Below, piece by piece: positions 41,835-51,333 of a stretch of 64,000 nt of DNA. The notes beneath the pieces are model-generated. The model had not been told where the DNA came from, did not search any database, and saw only the letters and a program-made list of their open reading frames with translations. How positions within the stretch are numbered: the first letter of the stretch is position 1; the number at the start of each line of letters is the position of its first letter. The position numbers were made by a program, and so were the translations under genes. The stretch is taken from contig CAZBST010000010.1 in NCBI GenBank assembly GCA_964494805.1, positions 22,292 to 86,291 of the forward strand, in the 5' to 3' direction. Source of the stretch: CAIYOL01 sp964494805 (lineage in GTDB: Bacteria > Planctomycetota > Phycisphaerae > Sedimentisphaerales > Anaerobacaceae).

Positions 41835-44057
41835 ATGAAATACTCATTAAAAAACATATTGTTCGTGCTGTGCACTGTGGTTTTGGTCTGTCCGACGGCC
41901 GGTGCTGATGACGGCTACGGCCTTTGGCTGTCTTACAAAAAACTGGATGACGCAAAAACGCTGAAAGCATATCGACAGGCTTTTTCTTCTATCGTAGTCG
42001 AGGGCCAGTCTGAAACGCTCGACATCATCCGAGAGGAAATGAAAAAAGGACTGGATGGACTTTTAGGAGCTGATGTGCCTATACAAAGCACGCTCACCCG
42101 CCCCGGCGGGCAAGCCAAAGGCGGTGCTCTTGTCATCGGCACGCCGAGGCAGTCTCAGCTCATACAAAAACTAAATTTATCTAATAAGCTGGCGACTTTA
42201 GGACGAGAAGGGTTCCTGATTAAATCGGTCAAGATTAACGGCATTCCGACGGTAGTCATCGCTGCAAACAAGGACATAGGCCTTTTGTACGGTTCTTTCC
42301 ATCTATTGAGGCTTATGCAAACTACAACCGCTCGAGACACTTTTGCCGGGCTGTATGATCTTCTCCATCTATTAAGGCTTACGCAAACAGGGCAGTATTT
42401 TAAGAATATAAATATCTGCTCAAAGCCACGAATTCAATACCGGCTTTTGAATCACTGGGACAATCTGGACGGTTCCGTAGAGCGAGGTTATGCCGGCAAA
42501 TCATTATGGAAATGGGATGAGCTGCCGGGGACAGTAGACCCGCGGTATAAAGATTACGCACGCGCGAACGCATCGCTTGGCATAAATGGGACGGTCATCA
42601 ATAGTGTTAACGCCAACCCCGACATCCTTAAGACCGAATACCTCAAAAAGGTCGCCAAGCTGGCCGATGTTTTTCGTCCTTACGGTATAAGGGTGTTTCT
42701 TTCCGCTAATTTTTCCTCTCCGATTTCGGCCAAATTCGCAATAGAGAGCAACAGAAGAGGCGGCATAGGTAATCTTCCAAACTCTGACCCGTGCAATCCG
42801 GAAGTGAGGCAATGGTGGAAGAATAAAGTAAAAGAGATATATCAATTCATTCCTGATTTCGGCGGATTTCTGGTAAAGGCCAGTTCGGAGGGCATGCCCG
42901 GCCCACAGGAATACAACAGGACCCACGTCGATGGGGCGAACATGCTGGCGGAGGCACTGGAGCCATACGGGGGGGTAGTAATGTGGCGGTCATTCGTATA
43001 TAACGCTGATGTAGACCCGGACCGTTCGAAACGGGCATATCTGGAATTTGTTCCCTTCGACGGACAGTTTCGCCCAAATGTTTTTATTCAATCCAAAAAT
43101 GGGCCAATCGACTTTCAGCCACGCGAACCAGTTAACTCTCTGTTCGGGGCTATGCCGAAGACGCCTTTGATGCTGGAATTACAGATTACGCAGGAATATC
43201 TTGGGCATTCGAAACATCTGGTTTACCTTGCACCGATGTGGAAGGAATACCTAGAGTTTGATACTTATGCCAAAGGCCGCGGCTCGACCCTTGCTTCAAT
43301 TATCGATGGGAGTCTACACAATTATAAGATGACCGGCATAGCTGGTGTGACGAATATCGGGGATGACCGAAACTGGTGCGGGCATCTCTTTGGTCAGGCC
43401 AACTGGTACGCATTCGGCCGGCTGGCGTGGGACCCCAGCTTATCCAGCGAAACGATAGCTGAAGAATGGATTCGTATGACGCTGACCCGGAAGGACAAAG
43501 CTGTAAAGAAAATCAAGTCAATGATGATGGGCTCGCGAGAGGCGTGCGTTAATTATATGACGCCGCTCGGCCTGCATCATATTATGCAGGAGGGTTTCCA
43601 TTACGGCCCACAGCCGTCACTCGACAAGAGCGGCAGGATAGACTGGACAAGCGTTTATTACCATCGTGCCGACGCCAACGGCATCGGCTTTGACCGAAGC
43701 TCGACAGGCAGTAATGCGACAAGTCAATATTTTCCACCAAATGCCAAAAAATTTGACAGTCTGAAAAAATGTCCCGAAAAATATCTGCTCTGGTTTCACC
43801 ACGTCCCCTGGGACCACAAGATGAAATCGGGCAGAACGTTGTGGAAAGAGCTGTGCCGCAGATACTATACGGGCGTTGATTATGTAAAAGAGATGGAGCA
43901 CACGTGGGCCATGCTGGAAACGGATGTCGACCCTGAAATATATCTGCACGTTAAGAGGAAATTATCCACACAGGAAGAGGACGCCGCCATCTGGCGGGAT
44001 ACGTGCACCAGCTATTTCCAGAAATTCAGCAACAGGCCGATACCTGCCCATAACTGA
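41835..44057 (+). CDS. GH67 alpha-glucuronidase, exported
   Basis: 740 residues with a signal peptide (cleavage after A-G-A, about residue 24), so probably periplasmic. It removes glucuronate or 4-O-methylglucuronate from the non-reducing end of aldouronic xylo-oligosaccharides. Catalytic acid Glu352 in S-S-E-G-M-P-G-P-Q-E-Y; the water-activating pair is Asp426 in G-P-I-D-F-Q and Glu454 in I-T-Q-E-Y-L-G, at the spacing known for the family. N-H-W-D-N-L-D-G-S-V-E-R-G-Y is a further hallmark. Around residues 151-185 a 12-residue block (L-Y-x-x-x-H-L-L-R-L-x-Q-T) occurs twice in tandem, adding 22 residues. GH115 follows 40 bp later. Confidence 0.93.
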   Translation: MKYSLKNILFVLCTVVLVCPTAGADDGYGLWLSYKKLDDAKTLKAYRQAFSSIVVEGQSETLDIIREEMKKGLDGLLGADVPIQSTLTRPGGQAKGGALVIGTPRQSQLIQKLNLSNKLATLGREGFLIKSVKINGIPTVVIAANKDIGLLYGSFHLLRLMQTTTARDTFAGLYDLLHLLRLTQTGQYFKNINICSKPRIQYRLLNHWDNLDGSVERGYAGKSLWKWDELPGTVDPRYKDYARANASLGINGTVINSVNANPDILKTEYLKKVAKLADVFRPYGIRVFLSANFSSPISAKFAIESNRRGGIGNLPNSDPCNPEVRQWWKNKVKEIYQFIPDFGGFLVKASSEGMPGPQEYNRTHVDGANMLAEALEPYGGVVMWRSFVYNADVDPDRSKRAYLEFVPFDGQFRPNVFIQSKNGPIDFQPREPVNSLFGAMPKTPLMLELQITQEYLGHSKHLVYLAPMWKEYLEFDTYAKGRGSTLASIIDGSLHNYKMTGIAGVTNIGDDRNWCGHLFGQANWYAFGRLAWDPSLSSETIAEEWIRMTLTRKDKAVKKIKSMMMGSREACVNYMTPLGLHHIMQEGFHYGPQPSLDKSGRIDWTSVYYHRADANGIGFDRSSTGSNATSQYFPPNAKKFDSLKKCPEKYLLWFHHVPWDHKMKSGRTLWKELCRRYYTGVDYVKEMEHTWAMLETDVDPEIYLHVKRKLSTQEEDAAIWRDTCTSYFQKFSNRPIPAHN

Positions 44058-44097
44058 TAAGACTATTATTAACCATTATTAAGCAAGGAGTGTCTTC

Positions 44098-47052
44098 ATG
44101 CGAGCAACCAGTTTAACTAAAACCATTTCGAAAACTGCATTGTGCCTGTTTATTTTAAGTCTTTCTTCGTGTATGGCCCCCGAAGCGCAGCGCGAAGCCC
44201 GTGAAGCTCCGGCCGTCAGCCCCATCAGCCCGGGGGGTTACGTGAATACTGTCCCCAGTGAAGGCAGTTTCCAGCTTGCAAAGAAAGACAATCTCGCAAC
44301 CATTTACGTCGACTCGGAAGACTGGCCCGGCGTAGTCCGCGCGGCAGGCGACCTGCAGGCGGATGTTAATCGCGTTACCGGCCTTGCTCCCACTATAACA
44401 CACGAAAAAACCGGCCTCGGAAAAGATGTAGTCATCATAGGAACAATCGGAAAAAGCAAAATCATCGACCGATTAGTCAAAGATAGAAAAATTGATGCAA
44501 CACAAATAGCCGGCAAGTGGGAATCATTTCTCTTGGAGGTTGTGCCAAAACCTTCGGCTGGGGTCGAGAACGCTCTTGTTATCGCAGGCAGTGATAAAAG
44601 AGGAACTATTTACGGCATATATGACCTGTCCGAGAAAATTGGAGTGTCACCCTGGTACTGGTGGGCGGACGTGCCGGTTGAACATAAAGATGCTCTCTTT
44701 GTAAAGGCCGGGAAATATGTAGAGGGACCGCCGGCCGTTAAGTATCGCGGTATTTTTATTAACGATGAGGGTTGGGCACTTGCCCCCTGGGTTCGCGAAA
44801 AATTCGGGGGCTTTAATAGCAAGTTTTACACGAAGGTCTTCGAATTATTGCTCCGTCTGAAAGCAAATTATATGTGGCCGGCGATGTGGGGCAACGCCTT
44901 CAACGAGGATGACCCGAAGAATCCTATTTTAGCGGACGAATATGGAATCGTAATGGGAAATTCACATCAGGAGCCGATGCTGCGGGCGCAAGCAGAATGG
45001 GACAGGCGTTACGGTAAACCCTGGGACTACTGGACCGATACCGATAATATGCAAAAATTCTGGCGTGAAGGCGTCAGGCGCAATAAAAATTACGAAAGCA
45101 TCATTTCAATGGGCCTGCGCGGGGCAAACGACACCGCAATGGCCAAAAACAAAACCGTCCAAGAATGTGCGGCAATGCTCGAAAAGATCATTGACGTGCA
45201 GCGTAAAATCATAGCCGAGGAAATCAATCCGAACGTAACCAAAGTGCCGCAGTTATGGTGTCCTTATAAGGAGGCACAAGAATATTATGAAAAAGGAGCG
45301 AAAATCCCCGACGACATAACAATACTGTGGTGCGACGACAATTGGGGCAATATCAGGCGACTGCCTACGGAACAGGAGCGTAAAAGAAGCGGCGGAGCAG
45401 GCATCTATTATCATTTCGACTTCCACGGCGGGCCCCGCTCATACGAATGGCTCAATACCAATCCGATACCAAAAGTCTGGGAACAGTTGCACTTAGCATA
45501 TCGTTACGGGGCCGATAGAATCTGGATTGTCAACGTCGGCGACATCAAACCGATGGAGTTTCCAATCTCGTTTTTCATCGATTACGGCTGGAATCCCGAT
45601 AGATGGCCAGCAGAGAAATTACCCGAATACACCAAAGCCTGGGCAGAGCAACAGTTCGGCCCGGAATACGCAGAGGAAATCGCTGACATCCTCACCAAAT
45701 ATACAAAATACAACGGTCGACGCAAACCCGAATCGCTGGCTCCGGACACCTATAGTCTTGTGAACTACCGCGAGGCAGAAACAGTTGTCGCCGAGTACAA
45801 CGAAATTGCTGAAAAGGCCGAGAAGATTTATAAGGCCATTCCCGCCGAATACAAGGATGCTTATTATGAGCTTGTGATGTATCCGGTGTCTGCCTGTGCC
45901 AATTTGAACGAGCTTTATTTGGCCCTCGGCAAAAACCTCCTCTATGCGAAAGAGGGACGCGCCGCTACCAACGAAATGGCCAACAAGGTTAAAGAGCTAT
46001 ATAAGAAAGACGCCGAGATAACTAACTATTACAACACGGTTCTGGCCGGTGGAAAATGGAACCATCTGGCGGACACGACGCATATCGGCTACACATCCTG
46101 GAACCCACCACCCAAAAATATTATGCCCGAAGTCAGTAATATTACAGTGCCCAGTGATGCAGATATGGGCGTGGCGATTGAGGACTCGGATGGTTGGTGG
46201 CCGATGGAAAAGAGCGATGCTGTGCTGCCGGAGTTCGACCCGTTTAACCAGCAGACATATTACGTCGAGATATTCAACCGCGGACAGACGCCTTTCAATT
46301 ATAAAATCGAATCGGAGCAGCCGTGGCTGCTTGTTGCGCCTAATCAGGGCAAAATCGACAAACAGCAGCGAGTGTTTGTAAGCGTGGACTGGCAGAAGGC
46401 GCCGGTCGGGGAGAACAGCGCCGCGATTAGCATAACCGGGCCTGATAACAAACAGGTCGTAGTCCAAGCCCCGATTAACAATCCTGCATCTCCGAAACCG
46501 GAAGAGGTTACCGGTTTTGTCGAGGGCAACGGCTATGTCTCCATCGAAGCCGAACACTATTCCCGCGCAGTTGATGCAGGCCCAATCAAGTGGCTTGTTA
46601 TCCCTGATTTAGGTCGAACACTTTCCGGCATAACCCCTGTACCGGTAACATCTCCAAGCCAAGAGCCGGAGGGCGATAGTCCCCGCCTTGAATACTCTAT
46701 GTACCTTTTCGATAGCGGCCCAGTCAAAGTGAAAACATATCTGTCCCCCACTGAAAACTTTCTTGATGCCCAAGGATTGCGGTATGCTGTTTCGTTCGAT
46801 GACCAAGCACCGCAAATTATTAACATCCACGAGGGTGAAACTATTCCCGACTGGAAGTATCCTCCGTACTGGAACCAAGCGGTAATGGAGAATATTAAGA
46901 TAACAACCTCCGAGCACATGCTCAATGAGCCGGGTGAGCATACTTTGAAATTCTGGATGGTTGACCCTGGCATCGTGCTGCAGAAGATAGTTATCGATAC
47001 CAGCGGCGTTAAACCGAGTTATCTCGGCCCGCCCGAAAGCTATCGCCGGTGA
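44098..47052 (+). CDS. GH115 alpha-(4-O-methyl)glucuronidase
   Basis: 984 residues with a lipoprotein-like N-terminus (L-S-S-C-M-A, Cys24). Unlike GH67, GH115 removes (methyl)glucuronate from internal xylose units of polymeric xylan. Recognised by G-I-Y-D-L-S-E-K-I-G-V-S-P-W-Y-W-W-A-D, Y-R-G-I-F-I-N-D-E, L-K-A-N-Y-M-W-P-A-M-W and G-N-S-H-Q-E-P-M. A C-terminal beta-sandwich region (about 720-970) follows, ending K-P-S-Y-L-G-P-P-E-S-Y. AAGGAG lies before the ATG. Together with GH10 (backbone) and GH67 (oligosaccharide ends) it makes a complete side-chain removal set for glucuronoxylan. Confidence 0.92.
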   Translation: MRATSLTKTISKTALCLFILSLSSCMAPEAQREAREAPAVSPISPGGYVNTVPSEGSFQLAKKDNLATIYVDSEDWPGVVRAAGDLQADVNRVTGLAPTITHEKTGLGKDVVIIGTIGKSKIIDRLVKDRKIDATQIAGKWESFLLEVVPKPSAGVENALVIAGSDKRGTIYGIYDLSEKIGVSPWYWWADVPVEHKDALFVKAGKYVEGPPAVKYRGIFINDEGWALAPWVREKFGGFNSKFYTKVFELLLRLKANYMWPAMWGNAFNEDDPKNPILADEYGIVMGNSHQEPMLRAQAEWDRRYGKPWDYWTDTDNMQKFWREGVRRNKNYESIISMGLRGANDTAMAKNKTVQECAAMLEKIIDVQRKIIAEEINPNVTKVPQLWCPYKEAQEYYEKGAKIPDDITILWCDDNWGNIRRLPTEQERKRSGGAGIYYHFDFHGGPRSYEWLNTNPIPKVWEQLHLAYRYGADRIWIVNVGDIKPMEFPISFFIDYGWNPDRWPAEKLPEYTKAWAEQQFGPEYAEEIADILTKYTKYNGRRKPESLAPDTYSLVNYREAETVVAEYNEIAEKAEKIYKAIPAEYKDAYYELVMYPVSACANLNELYLALGKNLLYAKEGRAATNEMANKVKELYKKDAEITNYYNTVLAGGKWNHLADTTHIGYTSWNPPPKNIMPEVSNITVPSDADMGVAIEDSDGWWPMEKSDAVLPEFDPFNQQTYYVEIFNRGQTPFNYKIESEQPWLLVAPNQGKIDKQQRVFVSVDWQKAPVGENSAAISITGPDNKQVVVQAPINNPASPKPEEVTGFVEGNGYVSIEAEHYSRAVDAGPIKWLVIPDLGRTLSGITPVPVTSPSQEPEGDSPRLEYSMYLFDSGPVKVKTYLSPTENFLDAQGLRYAVSFDDQAPQIINIHEGETIPDWKYPPYWNQAVMENIKITTSEHMLNEPGEHTLKFWMVDPGIVLQKIVIDTSGVKPSYLGPPESYRR

Positions 47053-47104
47053 AATTTAAAATCGAGTGTTGGTTAAATCAAGGCGTAGAGATAACTCAGT
47101 AAAA

Positions 47105-48181
47105 TTATGGCTGAAGCCAGATTGCCCTGAAATGTTTTTTGGCAGGGTTGGTCAGGTGCTTATTAAGGCACTTTCCATCTTTGAGCAACGTGCCCTGTAT
47201 ACATTCAGAGACATCTGATATATCGACTACCAAACTGCCGTCATCACTAAGCAATAATAACTTAGGTGAATTCTTAAAGGGAACCAACGCTTCAGGGGTA
47301 AAATCCGAATTTATCGACCGGACAACCTGCGGCGGTTCGTCTTTTCGGCCTGACCAACGGTATAAGACAAATTCGGCAGGTTTGTCATTATGGGGACCAG
47401 CGATAAGAAAAAAGGCCTTGTGGAAAGGTGAATACTCCATACTTCTTATGCCGAAACCCTTTAAATCCAAGAGGATGGGGTCTGCAAAAACCGGAGGCTT
47501 GCGGCCTTCGAGCACCTGCTTCGGATTATTGAGAGGGACCACAATCGCTTTTGAATCAGGGCGAGGGTTTCGCAAGCCGATATAAAGCATGTTTCCGTCG
47601 GCGGAGGCACAGAGCGCTTCGATATTAAGGCCATTTTCCTTCGGAGCAAGATTTTCACGCTGCCTTTTTGTAAGACCGGCTGCATCAAATTGCGTTGCCC
47701 GGTCTAATCCCAAACTGCGCATATTCTCGGCCTTGAGCAAACTTTGGACAAGGGTCCGACAGGGACTACCCACTGGCTCGATAGTAACATTCCTGTTTTG
47801 GATTTTGACTTTAACAGCAAAGAGGCGATATCGGTTCGGGCACATTTCGCCATCTGCATTTCTACCGTGCGAAGTTATCCAATAAATAGTGTCATCGAGC
47901 ATCGCTGCACCTTCGATGTCGGCCTCGGGATGCTCCGGTTCGATATCGAGAAAGGACGTAAGGTCATAGGAAAAAACAGGAGACGGCTGAGTCGTTTTGT
48001 AAACCCTCAGGACATTATCTTCATCGTCAGCGACGACAAACATATCTTCAGATAGCGCTACTGCAGCAGAGGCATCGCTCATTCCATAATACATAAGAGC
48101 TTTCCGAGCTGAATCACCATAAGAAAAACCAGTGACACCATATATCAATGCAAGAAACACCACTTTACTTATAATCTTCAT
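47105..48181 (-). CDS. Exported DUF3616-family protein
   Basis: 358 residues from ATG 48181, preferred because AAGGA lies 9 bp upstream and the signal peptide (I-S-K-V-V-F-L-A-L-I-Y-G-V-T-G-F-S-Y-G) then begins correctly; six more codons are open before it. The body reads as a beta-propeller-like DUF3616 domain: S-A-A-V-A-L-S-E-D-M-F-V-V-A-D-D-E-D-N, D-I-E-G-A-A, W-I-T-S-H-G-R, N-I-E-A-L-C-A-S-A-D-G. Function unknown; it is exported. Convergent with GH115 and divergent from the secretin. Confidence 0.8.
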   Translation of the reverse strand: MKIISKVVFLALIYGVTGFSYGDSARKALMYYGMSDASAAVALSEDMFVVADDEDNVLRVYKTTQPSPVFSYDLTSFLDIEPEHPEADIEGAAMLDDTIYWITSHGRNADGEMCPNRYRLFAVKVKIQNRNVTIEPVGSPCRTLVQSLLKAENMRSLGLDRATQFDAAGLTKRQRENLAPKENGLNIEALCASADGNMLYIGLRNPRPDSKAIVVPLNNPKQVLEGRKPPVFADPILLDLKGFGIRSMEYSPFHKAFFLIAGPHNDKPAEFVLYRWSGRKDEPPQVVRSINSDFTPEALVPFKNSPKLLLLSDDGSLVVDISDVSECIQGTLLKDGKCLNKHLTNPAKKHFRAIWLQP

Positions 48182-48337
48182 TTTACAAGTCCTTCCCATC
48201 TATGATTTTTCAAGTAAAGAATATCCAAAATCAGTTGTACTGTCCTATAATATCATTTTTAGGGGTATGGCAACAGGTTATTGCAAATAAAATCGCCTAT
48301 ATGGCGATGCTAAAAACAGGGCGGATGTGAATTGCTC

Positions 48338-48366
48338 TTGAGTTGGTAGGCCGGATTTGCTATAAT
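48338..48366 (+). promoter_or_regulatory. Promoter TTGAGT-N17-TATAAT for the secretin gene
   Basis: -35 TTGAGT (48338-48343) and perfect -10 TATAAT (48361-48366) at 17-bp spacing, giving a leader of about 100 nt. The leader can pair GGTGAA with TTCACC across 48407-48453 but matches no riboswitch that I know. Confidence 0.65.
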
Positions 48367-48475
48367 AGGCAAAGGACGAATCAGGAGAGCAGGGATTGGG
48401 GAAGTGGGTGAACAAACCTCTTCATTTTGGGGGCGTTAGCTACCTTCACCGGCTCAAAACAAACAGGAAGACATT

Positions 48476-50092
48476 ATGTGTAAAGCAATAGAAAGATATT
48501 GCGAAGGCCGAGTTTTTGCGTTCTTGATAATTTTGCTATTAACCACATCTGTTACATTCTGCGCCGAACCTAATTCCATCGGTGAGACACAAGCCAAGCA
48601 ACGGCTACAAACAAGGATTACATACAGCTGCGTCGATTTACCCATCGACACGGTACTGATGGATCTTGCAGAACAGGCGAAGATAGACATTGTCAAAAGC
48701 CCAAAAGTTACGGGCAATGTTACAGTAAAAGTTACGAACGTTCCACTGGAAGAAGCGCTGAGCAACATTCTGGCGGCGTACGATTACACATACATAGCCA
48801 CAGAAAGTATGATTAGAGTGGTTCCGCTTTCCGAGCTTGCGGTTGCCCGTGAGCCACTTGTTACGAAAATTTATAAGATTACATACGCAGATGCTAATGA
48901 AGCAGCCGGGGCATTGGGCAATTTCATATCACCGCAGGGTAAAGTAGCCATCAACAAGGGAACCAGCCACATCATCGTTACGGACACCGAAGGCAGAATC
49001 AAAGGCATAGACAAGTTCATTGAGGAGATAGATCAGCCGACGCCGCAGGTAATGGTAGAGGTAAGAGTCTATGATATAACAAGCCAAGAAGGGTTCGAAT
49101 TAAGCCCGGAGTGGAGTGTCAGCCGCAATACCCCGGAGAAAACCACCGAGCACGAAAAAATCCGTTCAGAAAGAAGCGGTTTCGAACTTACAGACCTCGC
49201 GGACATTCGTAATGGAGTCCTTCCTCAACTTTCGAATGCTTTTCCACTTTCCGGGACAGGACCATACAATGTCAACAGAGATACCACAACCGAACGCTAC
49301 ACAACCCGTCGCAGGAAGCCATTTGTTGGTGGTTCCTTTGACCGCATCAACGGCGGAACTCTGAGATTTAGTTTACTCAACGACGCTGTCGATATAGATT
49401 TTATGCTGAGCATTTTACACCAGCAGATTGAAGCGAAGCTTCTCGCCAATCCTCGCGTTTTAGTGCTTGATAATGAAACCGCCCGATTCGAGATTATTCG
49501 GAAAATACCCTACAGGGAGTTACGACAGGTAGCAAGGGAAGACCCAATAACATATACGGAATTTACAGATGTCGGTGTTAACCTTGAAGTCACACCGCAC
49601 GTCGCAAAGGACGGGTTGATAAGACTGCACATCGTGCCTGAATTCGGCACCTTAGTCAGCCAGGATTCACTGAGGGTCCTGATAGGCCAGAACAACTCGG
49701 GCCAGGATGCATACCAGAATGTATTAGGCGTGCCGACAGTGGACATCCGCCGAGCTGATACGACAGCAATGGTGAAAGACGGCCAGACCATCGTAATGGG
49801 TGGCCTGCGAAAAAGGGAAGAAACAAAAGACGTTTCCAAGGTGCCCGTGCTCGGGGATATGCCAATTGTCGGGGGCCTGTTCCAATCCGAAACCGAATCA
49901 AAGGTAACCCGTGAATTAGTGGTGTTTATAACGCCTCGAATTGTTACTGAAGCTGTGCTCTCGCAAACCGAGAAAAAACAACTCGATGCAACGGAATTTA
50001 ATGGAAATCAGTCGGAAACCAAGGATAACAAACCTACAGTAACAGAACTCACAGAACTGCTAAAGCTGTTATCAGAAAAAGAAGAGCCGTAG
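48476..50092 (+). CDS. Secretin (type II/III secretion or type IV pilus outer-membrane channel)
   Basis: 538 residues. Signal peptide (about 1-29), then an STN-like domain (I-D-T-V-L-M-D-L-A-E-Q-A-K-I-D-I-V), a NolW-type N1 domain (K-I-T-Y-A-D-A-N-E-A-A-G-A-L), and the secretin C-domain ending in the signature K-V-P-V-L-G-D-M-P-I-V-G-G-L-F followed by R-E-L-V-V-F-I-T-P. It would form a ring channel in the outer membrane. It is encoded apart from any other secretion genes; the PilM operon 17 kb away is the only candidate partner in view. AGGAAG lies 5 bp before the ATG. Confidence 0.9.
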   Translation: MCKAIERYCEGRVFAFLIILLLTTSVTFCAEPNSIGETQAKQRLQTRITYSCVDLPIDTVLMDLAEQAKIDIVKSPKVTGNVTVKVTNVPLEEALSNILAAYDYTYIATESMIRVVPLSELAVAREPLVTKIYKITYADANEAAGALGNFISPQGKVAINKGTSHIIVTDTEGRIKGIDKFIEEIDQPTPQVMVEVRVYDITSQEGFELSPEWSVSRNTPEKTTEHEKIRSERSGFELTDLADIRNGVLPQLSNAFPLSGTGPYNVNRDTTTERYTTRRRKPFVGGSFDRINGGTLRFSLLNDAVDIDFMLSILHQQIEAKLLANPRVLVLDNETARFEIIRKIPYRELRQVAREDPITYTEFTDVGVNLEVTPHVAKDGLIRLHIVPEFGTLVSQDSLRVLIGQNNSGQDAYQNVLGVPTVDIRRADTTAMVKDGQTIVMGGLRKREETKDVSKVPVLGDMPIVGGLFQSETESKVTRELVVFITPRIVTEAVLSQTEKKQLDATEFNGNQSETKDNKPTVTELTELLKLLSEKEEP

Positions 50093-50135
50093 AACAGGTG
50101 TGTTTTGCGGTCTTACCACAGGATTGCAGAATCAG

Positions 50136-51326
50136 CTATATTCCTCTTATTCCCACCGTTTCGCCTGAAATCAGTTTTAAACCCTGAGGAATGGGTATCA
50201 GAACAGGATATCCCCACTGAGGGGTATTCGGAACCTGCCAGAGGCATTCCGGCAATCTTTCCAAGGTTGGACCGAGGTATACTACCCTAGAATTTGCAAT
50301 CTGCGCCGGCTCGGTGCTTTTGACAAGCTGCACCGGCAATCCTTCCCGAAGGCGGCTCAATTGATTCTGGGTTGCATAGGCAATTATTTCCCGAGGCTTA
50401 CTCTCTGCTATACTGAGTATCGAATCGCCGGCCAAAACAACCTCATCCTGCCTTCTTACAACGAACTCACCCGGTCTCCAAGCGGCGACGTCCCTGGCCC
50501 TGGCGTGAAGCTGAACAACTATACCATCAATTGGCGACTTTAATAGCACTGGCTCGCGTCTTGCCAATAATTCGTCTATTTTCCTTTCCTGAATCTTTAT
50601 TTCCCTGCGTATAACCTCAAGGGCACTATCCACAGGGGGATACTGCGGCTGCAGCGAGGCAAATTCATCTTTGCGCTGCTCAGCCCGTTCTAAATCACTC
50701 CCAGCCTGCCGCAACAGGCGCTGATTTTCTTCAATCGTTTTTGCCAAGACATCGCGCTGGCCTTTCATCTTTTTCAGCTCATAATATATGGTATCATTCT
50801 GGTCTGATAAATTCTGAACGAGGTAGGTCCTGGCATTTTGCTCCATCTCATCCAACATCGTCCTGTCGATTTCAAGCTGCGTTTTAAGCTCGAGGACGCG
50901 AAGTCTCGCATTCTCCACGTCGACGAAGAACCGCCGCTGGGTCACGGTCTTACCAGTTTCCACGTTAGCTGCTTCGGCAAGGAGGGTTTTCTGAGTGTGA
51001 GCCAACTCGGCCATCAGGCGTTGTATCTCGGCATTGGCCGTAGCCAACTCGGCCTCCAAATGTTCATTGTCTGGGACTGTATCAAGCACAGCAACTACGT
51101 CACCTTTGCGAACCTCATCAAACAACTTAACTGGCACATTTTTCAAACGACCCGTACACGTGGCTGCAACCTGATGTACTTCGCCCTGAGCCATACCCAG
51201 GACCTCAAAACGCTGAGAGCGATGATAGAACAAAAATCCCACAGCTACGACTGCGGCCAACCATACCAGAAAAGGCAGAATCTGCAAACGCAAACGACCA
51301 GGTCGATAACTTCTTATTTTTTTCAT
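50136..51326 (-). CDS. HlyD-like membrane fusion / adaptor protein
   Basis: 396 residues. One N-terminal span (about 16-34) anchors a periplasmic part: lipoyl-like half G-M-A-Q-G-E-V-H-Q-V-A-A-T-C-T-G-R, a long coiled coil (about 85-235) and the second half L-K-S-P-I-D-G-I-V-V-Q-L-H-A-R. Such adaptors normally bridge an inner-membrane exporter and an outer-membrane channel, but no ABC or RND pump gene is adjacent. It is third in a run with VTC and DUF4956 genes (7-bp gap), pointing to an envelope polyphosphate or coat-related role (inference). Confidence 0.8.
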   Translation of the reverse strand: MKKIRSYRPGRLRLQILPFLVWLAAVVAVGFLFYHRSQRFEVLGMAQGEVHQVAATCTGRLKNVPVKLFDEVRKGDVVAVLDTVPDNEHLEAELATANAEIQRLMAELAHTQKTLLAEAANVETGKTVTQRRFFVDVENARLRVLELKTQLEIDRTMLDEMEQNARTYLVQNLSDQNDTIYYELKKMKGQRDVLAKTIEENQRLLRQAGSDLERAEQRKDEFASLQPQYPPVDSALEVIRREIKIQERKIDELLARREPVLLKSPIDGIVVQLHARARDVAAWRPGEFVVRRQDEVVLAGDSILSIAESKPREIIAYATQNQLSRLREGLPVQLVKSTEPAQIANSRVVYLGPTLERLPECLWQVPNTPQWGYPVLIPIPQGLKLISGETVGIRGI

Positions 51327-51333
51327 ACTCCGG

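Noticed and set aside
45997..46557. 186-codon frame antisense to GH115, and similar ones at 34924-35433 and 29446-29964
   Set aside because: Shadows of strongly supported genes.
48367..48475. c-di-GMP or other riboswitch in the secretin leader
   Set aside because: GGCAAAGGACG is suggestive, but the paired elements and conserved loops of known classes are missing; only one simple hairpin is seen.
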